DNA from: a bacterium
Lineage (GTDB): Bacteria > Oederibacteriota > PGYV01 > DSBP01
Assembly: GCA_011049465.1 (NCBI GenBank)
Contig: DSBP01000334.1
Coordinates: 1-6,504 of the forward strand
Length of the DNA: 6,504 bases
Reading direction: 5' to 3'
Translations under genes and position numbers: made by a program
The notes under the pieces: model-generated
The model's input: only the letters and a program-made list of their open reading frames with translations
Databases searched by the model: none
Told to the model about the DNA's origin: nothing
Part shown: positions 1 through 5,584 of the stretch, piece after piece
Position numbering within the stretch: position 1 is the stretch's first letter
How the letters are laid out: each line of letters opens with the position of its first letter

Positions 1-159
1 CTCGTGAATATGCGCGATTAGGCTTGCGCGGGTTTTAGGGCGGCTTGAAAGCTGATGTGCTTTGATGTTTGGGATGGCGTTGAATAGCGCACAATACAGA
101 CGCGTCCTGAGTTCTCGACGAAATTTTCCGCTACCCGCCCCGTCCTGCGTCAGAGTGAG
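1..159 (-). other. Open minus-strand frame leaving the window, doubtful partial gene
   Basis: The minus strand is open for 53 codons from an in-frame TAA at 160-162 to the left edge. The predicted peptide is rich in Arg, Ala, His and Leu and includes the stretch RTRLYCALFNAIPNIKAH. It has no ATG, GTG or TTG start; the only conventional alternative is a CTG at 151-153, and no ribosome binding site lies near it. I recognise no family. The frame could be the 5' end of a divergent gene, a decayed fragment, or chance openness. The plus strand is closed in all three frames in the first 40 bases or so. Sequence to the left of the window would be needed to decide. Confidence 0.15.
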
Positions 160-303
160 TTAAGGCAAAGGTTGTTTAGCAACCTGCAAAAAACAAGAAG
201 AGAAAATATGATTATGCGATGTTTTTTTTCGGTATTTGCACTAACTTGCAAATTGCAAATTCCAAATTTAAACTGTCTTTCAGTTTCCTCTCTCCGCTAA
301 GCG
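160..303. other. Non-coding, A+T-rich leader region upstream of the cyclase operon
   Basis: No gene is supported here. A perfect 6-bp hairpin lies at 169-185 (stem AGGTTG/CAACCT, loop TTTAG). On the + strand it is followed by A-rich rather than T-rich sequence, so it is not a standard intrinsic terminator in that direction. The rest is A+T-rich, includes a run of eight or more T at about 222-229, and leads into the heptad repeats and promoter described separately. An open + strand frame starting at ATG 219 crosses the promoter and the cyclase start and has no family-like features, so I treat it as non-coding. Confidence 0.5.
246..272. repeat. Degenerate 7-bp tandem repeat upstream of the promoter
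   Basis: Two exact copies of TTGCAAA (246-252 and 253-259) are followed by TTCCAAA (260-266) and a weaker fourth unit, TTTAAA. Another TTGCA lies at 236-240. The block ends about 30 bp before the -35 element, a position where activators or UP-element-like A+T tracts act. The 7-bp spacing does not match a helical turn, so several repressor or activator copies on one DNA face are not implied. It may simply be low-complexity DNA. Confidence 0.4.
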
Positions 304-307
304 CTTA
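298..307. promoter_or_regulatory. 10-bp perfect palindrome overlapping the -35 element
   Basis: TAAGCGCTTA is a perfect inverted repeat whose right half overlaps the -35 hexamer (304-309). A dimeric regulator bound here would compete with RNA polymerase. The overlap is seen directly; an operator role is inference, and a 10-bp palindrome can arise by chance. Confidence 0.25.
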
Positions 308-332
308 CAAAAACGCTGAAATATGGTATAAT
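304..332 (+). promoter_or_regulatory. Sigma70-type promoter of the cyclase-FecR operon
   Basis: A -35 hexamer CTTACA (304-309, four of six matches to TTGACA) is followed by a 17-bp spacer and a perfect -10 TATAAT (327-332). The -10 is preceded by TG at 324-325, giving an extended -10 (TGGTATAAT). Transcription would start near 339. That leaves a leader of about 40 nt before the ATG at 379, and makes the upstream TTG at 334 and ATG at 340 implausible as start codons. It is the clearest promoter in the window. Confidence 0.75.
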
Positions 333-378
333 TTTGTTAATGCTCACTTACGCTTCGGCGGATACCGGCGGAGGGCTT

Positions 379-2223
379 ATGGCAAAACGGAAAACGAAAG
401 AGATAAAAAAAGACAAGGTTTTTCACAGGCGGGTCATCATATCAATCGGCGTTATTGCCACTTTTATGGCGATTGGCATAACATCCACCGGCCTTTTAAA
501 CAGGATGGAGAACAACTCAATCGACTGGCGGTTTAAGAACAGGGGGCCTCTGGAAATAACCGCTCCTGTGGTCATTGTGGCCATTGATGATGAGTCATTT
601 GCAAGAATGCCGGAGAGGTGGACGTGGCCGCGGACTTTTTACGCGAAGGCGGTTGACAACCTGAAAAAATGGGGCGCGAAAGTTGTGGGGTTTGACGTCA
701 TTTATTCCGAGACTACGGCCAGGTACCCTCAGGAAGATGCGGCTTTTGTTGACTCGGTAAAAAGGGCGGGAAATGTGGTTCTCGGCACGGCAGTGCTTTA
801 TGAGGAGACTGCGGCCGGCCCCAGGACAAGGGCGCTTATGCCCATGCCCGGGCTCAAGGAGGCTGCCGCGTCGCTGGGACTTATACAGCATGTATATGAC
901 GCGGACTCGGCAATCAGGCGCAGCTACCTTCTTGTTGACGAGGGAGGAGATAGGCACTACTCGCTCTCTGTAATGGTGCTCGGAATGTATAAAGGGCTCG
1001 CCCCCAAGGATATTGATATTTCCGTTCCTGAACTTCTTAAATGGGGGGACATGGAGGTAAAGAGAAGAAGGAACATGATGTATGTGAATTTTACCGGGCC
1101 GCCGTCTCATTTCCCCACAATCCCGTTTCACAAGGTATATTTTGAAAAAGAGGCGGACCCGTCCCTGTTCAAGGATAAAATTGTCCTCATAGGGTCCACT
1201 GCCGAGATTCTGCATGATGTTTTCATCACCCCGTTTTCCACTGCGGGCGACAAGATGCCCGGTGTTGAGGTTCACGCGAATGTAATCAACACAATTTTTT
1301 CGGGCGGATACATCACAAGGATGGCGCCTGTTCAGGGGTTTATCCTGCTGCTTGCGCTGGGAATAGCAACAAGCTTCATGCTTTTTGCCATCAAGGCGTG
1401 GCAGGGGCTGATTGTGGTTGCCGCGGAAATACTGCTTTACATATTTGCCGCGCAGTATATCTTCGGCGCGTATAATTACATTGTTGATTTTGTCAATCCG
1501 ATTTTTACCATGGCTTTCTGCTATGTCTCCATCAGCACATATAAGGTGGCGGTGGAGGAGAAAGAGAAACGCAAGATTAAATCCGTCTTCTCGAAGTACA
1601 TGTCGGAGGAGCTTGTAAATGAGCTTTTAAAGAGCACGGAGATAAAGCTGGGCGGCGAGAAAAAAGACATAACGGTCCTTTTTTCCGATATCAGGGGGTT
1701 TACGGCCATGTCGGAAAAATACCCGCCGGAAGAGGTTGTGGCGCTTCTCAACGAGTACCTGTCGGAGATGACCGACGCTGTATTTGTGAACAAAGGAATG
1801 CTCGATAAATTCATAGGCGACGCTGTAATGGCGCTCTTTGGGACGCCGACTTATTACAAGGACCACGCCCTGCGCGCTGTCAAGGCGGCTTTTCTTATGA
1901 GGAAAAAACTTGCCAAGCTGAATGAAAAGTGGGCCGCAGAAGGAAGGCCGGGGCTGAAGATAGGGATAGGAATCAACAGCGGCGAGGTTATAGCGGGCAA
2001 CATGGGCTCCATTAAGCGGATGGAGTACACGGTCATAGGAGATACCGTAAACTTGGCGTCGCGAGTAGAGACGCTTAACAAGGAACTGGGGACAGAACTT
2101 CTCATAAGCGGGAAAACATACGAACGGGTTAAGGACAGGGTGAAGGTGAAAAAGTACACTGAGATAAAAGTAAAGGGAAAAGAAGAGTACCAGACCGTAT
2201 ATGAGGTCACGGAACTTGTTTAA
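379..2223 (+). CDS. CHASE2-domain membrane class III adenylate (guanylate) cyclase
   Basis: A 614-residue membrane-bound nucleotidyl cyclase that should make cAMP from ATP in the cytoplasm in response to a periplasmic signal. The basic N-terminus is followed by a membrane segment (about 19-41). A CHASE2 sensor follows (about 46-305), with the hallmarks VAIDD (67-71), WTWPR (81-85), DKIVLIGS (266-273) and PGVEVHAN (294-301). Three membrane segments come next (about 317-337, 342-363, 369-389), then a short charged linker and the catalytic domain (about 425-610). Metal-binding Asp437 (FSDIRGF) and Asp481 (FIGDAVMA) are present, as are transition-state Asn558 and Arg562 (VNLASR). Lys477 and Thr551 are the pair expected for adenine recognition, so adenylate cyclase is favoured over guanylate cyclase by inference. 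The ATG at 379 is chosen because GGAGGG at 370-375 precedes it and the promoter would start transcription near 339. Frame-compatible upstream starts would add 13-15 residues. No catalytic residue is missing. The ligand sensed by CHASE2 domains is generally unknown. Confidence 0.93.
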   Translation: MAKRKTKEIKKDKVFHRRVIISIGVIATFMAIGITSTGLLNRMENNSIDWRFKNRGPLEITAPVVIVAIDDESFARMPERWTWPRTFYAKAVDNLKKWGAKVVGFDVIYSETTARYPQEDAAFVDSVKRAGNVVLGTAVLYEETAAGPRTRALMPMPGLKEAAASLGLIQHVYDADSAIRRSYLLVDEGGDRHYSLSVMVLGMYKGLAPKDIDISVPELLKWGDMEVKRRRNMMYVNFTGPPSHFPTIPFHKVYFEKEADPSLFKDKIVLIGSTAEILHDVFITPFSTAGDKMPGVEVHANVINTIFSGGYITRMAPVQGFILLLALGIATSFMLFAIKAWQGLIVVAAEILLYIFAAQYIFGAYNYIVDFVNPIFTMAFCYVSISTYKVAVEEKEKRKIKSVFSKYMSEELVNELLKSTEIKLGGEKKDITVLFSDIRGFTAMSEKYPPEEVVALLNEYLSEMTDAVFVNKGMLDKFIGDAVMALFGTPTYYKDHALRAVKAAFLMRKKLAKLNEKWAAEGRPGLKIGIGINSGEVIAGNMGSIKRMEYTVIGDTVNLASRVETLNKELGTELLISGKTYERVKDRVKVKKYTEIKVKGKEEYQTVYEVTELV

Positions 2224-2236
2224 GGGGGCAAAGAAA

Positions 2237-3406
2237 ATGATGCGCAAACAAACAGCGATAATAGGCCTTGCTTTATTTCTCTGCGCGCCGGCAATTGGAG
2301 CCGGGGACGGGTGTTTTTATCCGCTCTCTTTTTACGGCGATGTAAAGATAAAAAGAGGCGGAAAAGAAGCGCCTGCGGCTGACGCGCTGAAAGAGGGGGG
2401 GCTTTGCTCCGGTTACTCCATGAAAGCCGGCCGGGATTCCGGTTTTGCTCTTTTTGGAAAAGCAAGAATAAGGGGATGGGACAATGGAGAGGTTGAGATT
2501 AAAAAGACGGGTGAAATCATCCTGAAAAGCGGCGCTGTCATTATATTTACGCCTCCGGACAAAAATCAGGGGGTTAAAATAAGGGCGGGAAAAACAACGG
2601 TTTTGCCGGCAGGAGGGTTGTGCCTGATTGACGCCGGTTCGGGTATAATCAGGCAGTATTACGGCCTCTCGGAAATTGTAAAGGCGGGAAAGAAGACGGC
2701 GCTGAGGGGCGGAAGCGTCTTTCATTCGGGAAAAACCGGGGAAGAGGTGCTGTCTGCTCAAAAAAAAGAGGATGAAGCGGCCTCGCGTGAGAGGCCTCTC
2801 TTTAGCGTGGGGATAAGCGTAAATTCCGGCCACAGGGCAAAGGATGACCTTGAACGCCTTTTATTTTCCGTCATGCAGAAGAATTTTCTTACAGCAGGGA
2901 CAGAAAAAGAGGGTGATGACAGCGAGGCTGACATAAGAATTGTCATTAATATAGATGAGCCCGAAACAGTATCCATGAAAGGCGCGATAACAGGGCCGGA
3001 TGAAAGGGTCTTTTCGGTCATTCATAACAAGGATATGCCTGAAAGCAGCTCCTCTCCCGGCAGTTATTTGGAGGCTGTTGTCAAGGCCGCGGATTATGTG
3101 TACGCAAGGGCTGAAGCGGCGGCCGCTGAATACATGAATATGATATTCAGCGGGGGAAGGAAGATTGTTTTTGAGGCGGATATTGAGGCAGAGGGCGATG
3201 AAAAGGCCCTGGCCGAAGCGGTGAAAAAGCTTCCCGGCATATCCGGTGTATCGGCAAGGGTGTTTTACGGGCAAAAAGCCGTCATAGAAGCAATATACAT
3301 GGGGGACGGGGCTGACGCGGCAGCAATGCTTAACGGCGCGCCGGCCGGGGAGAGGCAAATAAATATCTGGAAATATTCTCAAAATATAGTAAAATTAAAG
3401 TACTGA
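2237..3406 (+). CDS. Exported FecR-like domain protein with unassigned C-terminal half
   Basis: A 389-residue protein of unknown function, starting 13 nt after the cyclase stop and probably co-transcribed with it. The start at ATG 2237 (ATG 2240 is equally usable) follows an AGGGGG ribosome binding site at 2223-2228; an in-frame ATG at 2201 lies inside the cyclase gene and is less likely. The N-terminus is a signal peptide (basic MMRKQ, then a hydrophobic core) with a likely signal peptidase I site after AIGA (residue 22). Residues about 33-161 resemble a FecR domain: a beta-rich module opening with GDVKIKRG and closing near the repeated-glycine stretch ALRGGSVF. A Lys/Glu-rich linker (about 174-186) leads to an alpha/beta region (about 187-300) and a last beta-alpha-beta unit (about 308-365) that I cannot assign. 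It lacks the cytoplasmic anti-sigma segment and membrane anchor of classical FecR, so an anti-sigma role is not supported. A periplasmic partner or ligand-binding component for the CHASE2 sensor is an inference from position. Confidence 0.8.
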   Translation: MMRKQTAIIGLALFLCAPAIGAGDGCFYPLSFYGDVKIKRGGKEAPAADALKEGGLCSGYSMKAGRDSGFALFGKARIRGWDNGEVEIKKTGEIILKSGAVIIFTPPDKNQGVKIRAGKTTVLPAGGLCLIDAGSGIIRQYYGLSEIVKAGKKTALRGGSVFHSGKTGEEVLSAQKKEDEAASRERPLFSVGISVNSGHRAKDDLERLLFSVMQKNFLTAGTEKEGDDSEADIRIVINIDEPETVSMKGAITGPDERVFSVIHNKDMPESSSSPGSYLEAVVKAADYVYARAEAAAAEYMNMIFSGGRKIVFEADIEAEGDEKALAEAVKKLPGISGVSARVFYGQKAVIEAIYMGDGADAAAMLNGAPAGERQINIWKYSQNIVKLKY

Positions 3407-3427
3407 TACATAAAACAAAAAGAGCGC

Positions 3428-3470
3428 CGGATAAAACAGCCGAAACGCTGTGACGGGATATTTCTATTTT
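3428..3470 (+). terminator. Weak possible terminator after the FecR-like gene
   Basis: The stem ACAGC (3436-3440) / GCTGT (3447-3451) has a 6-nt loop. CCG/CGG outside it could pair across an internal loop, and a T-rich stretch follows from about 3460. The stem is short and the T tract is interrupted and offset, so termination here is doubtful. The same short interval should also hold a promoter for the tRNA, but I found no -35/-10 pair with correct spacing. Confidence 0.2.
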
Positions 3471-3480
3471 TATGGTTCTT

Positions 3481-3563
3481 GCGAGGATGGCGGAATTGGC
3501 AGACGCGCCAGACTTAGGATCTGGTCCTATCGGGTGTGGGTTCAAGTCCCACTCCTAGCACCA
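3481..3563 (+). tRNA. tRNA-Leu, anticodon UAG
   Basis: A class II tRNA with encoded CCA (3561-3563). The elements read in order: acceptor strand GCGAGGA (3481-3487); D-stem GCG/CGC with a loop containing the invariant GG; anticodon stem CCAGA/TCTGG around the loop CTTAGGA (anticodon UAG, reading CUA and other CUN leucine codons); an 11-nt variable arm able to form TCC/GGG; T-stem GTGGG/CCCAC with loop TTCAAGT; 3' acceptor strand TCCTAGC; and discriminator A73, as expected for leucine. The one defect is position 3:70, where G faces A instead of C; all other acceptor pairs are Watson-Crick. It sits 53 nt before tig and may be in the same transcript, which would require processing. Confidence 0.95.
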
Positions 3564-3600
3564 AGAAAAATTTACGCGGAAAATTACGGAAAAAAATATC

Positions 3601-3606
3601 AGGAGG
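3601..3606 (+). promoter_or_regulatory. Shine-Dalgarno of tig, deciding its start
   Basis: A perfect AGGAGG ends 10 nt before the ATG at 3617. The reading frame is open further upstream, back through the 3' part of the tRNA (to 3536). This site, together with the family-typical N-terminus, places the start at 3617. Confidence 0.85.
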
Positions 3607-3616
3607 ATTCAGCGAG

Positions 3617-4894
3617 ATGAAGTATGAGATTACGGAAGAAAAGGACTGCCTCAGGAAAATTAATGTTGTTCTTGACAAGGAAGATGTTGACGCTGTGCGG
3701 GAAAAGGTCTTTAAAAACATCAAAAACAACGCCCAGCTTGACGGGTTCAGAAAAGGAAAGGCGCCGGATGATGTGGTAAGGACAAAATTCGCGACTACAA
3801 TAGAGGAAGAGGTGCAAAAAGAGATAATTCCAAAGACAGCCTCTGATGTGCTCAAGGAGTCGGGAATACATATTGTCACTTACCCGGCGGTAAGGGAGGT
3901 TAAAACCCTTCCCGAAGGAGGCATGACCTTTATCATGTTTGCCGAGGTAAATGCCGAATTTGAGCTTTCGGATTATAAAAAGATGAAAATAGATGTTAAA
4001 AAACCTCGCGAAATAAAGGATGATGATGTCGACAGGGAGATAGACAGAATCAGGCAGTCGCGCGGCACTCTTAAGGATTCGGAGGGCAAAAAGGTTAAAG
4101 AGGGCGATTATGTGAATATTTCAATGGCCGGAGCCATTGACGGAAAAGCTGAGCCCGGGCTCACAGGCGACAACCAGCTTATTCTGATAGGAGCCAAGAC
4201 AATACCGGACTCCCTTGAGGACGCGCTGAAAACCATGGCGCCGGGAGATGAAAAGGACGTTAATGTTAAATTTCCTGAGGATTATCCCAATAAGAATTAC
4301 GCGGGAAGAGAAGCTGTCATAAAGACAGGGCTCAAGGGGATAAAGGTGCTTGACATTCCCGAGGCAAATGATGAGTTTGTAAAGAGCCTCGGCGGCAAGT
4401 ATCAAACACTTGATGAGCTGAAGAACGCCATAAAAGAACAGCTAAAGGCGCAGGCTGAAACAGAGGCAAAAAACTCCAACATAGAGGGAATGTTCAAATG
4501 GCTGCTTGAGAATAACAGTTTTGATGTGGCGCGGGGGCTTGTTGAAGACGAGGTAAACAACATAGTTGCCCGCTATGAGAACAACCTGCGGTCAAGAGGG
4601 TTAACGCCTGCCGCGGCAAACATTAATATGGATGAAATCAGGAAGAACAGCGGCAAGACAGCTGAGGACAATGTGAGGCTGCGTTACATTCTCAGGAAAA
4701 CAGCCGAGGCCGAGAAGATTGAGGTGTCTGACGCGGATGTTGAGGCGGAGATAAAGAAGATAGCGGAAAACACGGGAGGAAACGCGGATGAGCTTCTTAA
4801 GCGGGCAAAGGCGAGCTGGGACGCGCTTAAGGCACAGCTTCTTGAGGACAAGATTATAGAGAAACTACTTGAAGTTGCCGGAGTAAAAAAATAA
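3617..4894 (+). CDS. tig: Trigger factor, ribosome-associated chaperone and peptidyl-prolyl isomerase
   Basis: A 425-residue trigger factor, close to the usual family length, that binds near the ribosomal exit tunnel and shields nascent chains. The N-terminal ribosome-binding domain (about 1-115) carries the signature GFRKGKAP (43-50), whose Phe-Arg-Lys core contacts the ribosomal protein at the exit. An FKBP-type PPIase domain follows (about 157-245), recognisable from KEGDYVNIS, the FPEDY segment (219-223) and AGREAVIK. The helical C-terminal chaperone arms take up about 250-425, starting at the conserved PEANDEFVK. In the PPIase domain the usual Ile-Pro-Gly-Phe-Glu loop reads Ile-Pro-Asp-Ser-Leu-Glu (196-201), so the conserved aromatic equivalent to E. 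coli Phe198 is absent and isomerase activity may be weak. Chaperone function does not depend on that activity in E. coli. The gene is 22 nt upstream of clpP. Confidence 0.96.
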   Translation: MKYEITEEKDCLRKINVVLDKEDVDAVREKVFKNIKNNAQLDGFRKGKAPDDVVRTKFATTIEEEVQKEIIPKTASDVLKESGIHIVTYPAVREVKTLPEGGMTFIMFAEVNAEFELSDYKKMKIDVKKPREIKDDDVDREIDRIRQSRGTLKDSEGKKVKEGDYVNISMAGAIDGKAEPGLTGDNQLILIGAKTIPDSLEDALKTMAPGDEKDVNVKFPEDYPNKNYAGREAVIKTGLKGIKVLDIPEANDEFVKSLGGKYQTLDELKNAIKEQLKAQAETEAKNSNIEGMFKWLLENNSFDVARGLVEDEVNNIVARYENNLRSRGLTPAAANINMDEIRKNSGKTAEDNVRLRYILRKTAEAEKIEVSDADVEAEIKKIAENTGGNADELLKRAKASWDALKAQLLEDKIIEKLLEVAGVKK

Positions 4895-4916
4895 AAAAGG
4901 CGTTACGGAGGAAAAA

Positions 4917-5543
4917 ATGGCTGAATATGACAGAAAACGGAAGAGGGAAACAATGAGCCTTATCCCGATGGTTGTGGAGCAGAGCGACAGGGGGGAGCGC
5001 GCTTACGATATTTATTCAAGGCTGCTCAAGGAGCGCATAATATTCATAGGGACGCCAGTGGATGACGACATGGCGAACCTTTTAATCGCCCAGCTTCTTT
5101 TTCTTGAGGGGGAGGATTCCAAGAAGGACATATCGATTTACATAAACAGCCCGGGCGGCGTGGTGAGCGCGGGCCTTGCCATATACGACACCATCCAGTA
5201 CATAAATTCGCCCGTTACAACAATCTGCGTGGGGCAGGCTGCCAGCATGGCTGCTGTCCTGCTTGCCGCGGGAAACAAAGGCAAGCGGTTCGCGCTTCCC
5301 AACTCACGGGTTCTGATACATCAGCCCATGGGCGGAATACAGGGGCAGGCCGCTGATATTGACATTCATGCCAGGGAAATTTTAAAGCTGAGAAGCAAGC
5401 TGAACCAGATTCTGTCAAAGCATACGGGGCAGACGATTAAAAAGATAGAAAAGGATACTGACAGGGACTATTATATGAACGCGGAAGAGGCCAAAGCATA
5501 CGGGATAATTGACGAGGTTATTGACCGTAAGAAACAGGTCTGA
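4917..5543 (+). CDS. clpP: ATP-dependent Clp protease proteolytic subunit ClpP
   Basis: A 208-residue serine peptidase that assembles into a double-heptamer barrel and degrades polypeptides threaded in by ClpX or another Clp ATPase. The catalytic triad is complete: Ser110 (GQAASM), His135 (LIHQP) and Asp184 (TDRDYY). The oxyanion-region glycines (SPGG, 78-81) and the hydrophobic family core are intact. The start at 4917 follows GGAGG (4907-4911) with 5-nt spacing. It gives a 13-residue basic leader before SLIPMVVEQ, matching in length the propeptide that E. coli ClpP removes, so the extra residues are probably a propeptide. The alternative ATG at 4953 (Met13) has a purine-rich GAGGG upstream and would give nearly the mature protein directly. 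It lies between tig and clpX and is very likely co-transcribed with them. Confidence 0.97.
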   Translation: MAEYDRKRKRETMSLIPMVVEQSDRGERAYDIYSRLLKERIIFIGTPVDDDMANLLIAQLLFLEGEDSKKDISIYINSPGGVVSAGLAIYDTIQYINSPVTTICVGQAASMAAVLLAAGNKGKRFALPNSRVLIHQPMGGIQGQAADIDIHAREILKLRSKLNQILSKHTGQTIKKIEKDTDRDYYMNAEEAKAYGIIDEVIDRKKQV

Positions 5544-5584
5544 GGAATTTACAGCGCTTTATAAGGCGGGAAAGGCGGGTAGCA

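Noticed and set aside
169..185. Hairpin as an intrinsic terminator
   Set aside because: The 6-bp stem is not followed by a T run on either strand in the needed orientation.
334..378. Upstream TTG (334) or ATG (340) as the cyclase start
   Set aside because: The perfect -10 element at 327-332 would start transcription near 339, so these codons would lie at or before the mRNA 5' end; the ATG at 379 has its own ribosome binding site.
219..536. Open + strand frame of 105 codons at the cyclase start
   Set aside because: It crosses the promoter and overlaps the cyclase gene in another frame, has no ribosome binding site, and its residues show no family pattern.
595..1275. Long open minus-strand frame (226 codons) inside the cyclase gene
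   Set aside because: It is antisense to a fully convincing CHASE2 region; its Arg/His/Pro-rich composition is typical of a shadow frame.
1627..2247. Open minus-strand frame (206 codons) antisense to the cyclase catalytic domain
   Set aside because: The sense strand carries all the cyclase catalytic motifs, and the antisense product has no recognisable features.
3536..3616. N-terminal extension of trigger factor into the tRNA
   Set aside because: The extended frame overlaps the 3' part of the tRNA, while a perfect AGGAGG and the family-typical N-terminus place the start at 3617.
5563..5579. Direct repeat AAGGCGGG twice before clpX
   Set aside because: An 8-base duplication in a purine-rich ribosome binding region; the second copy serves as the Shine-Dalgarno and nothing further is implied.
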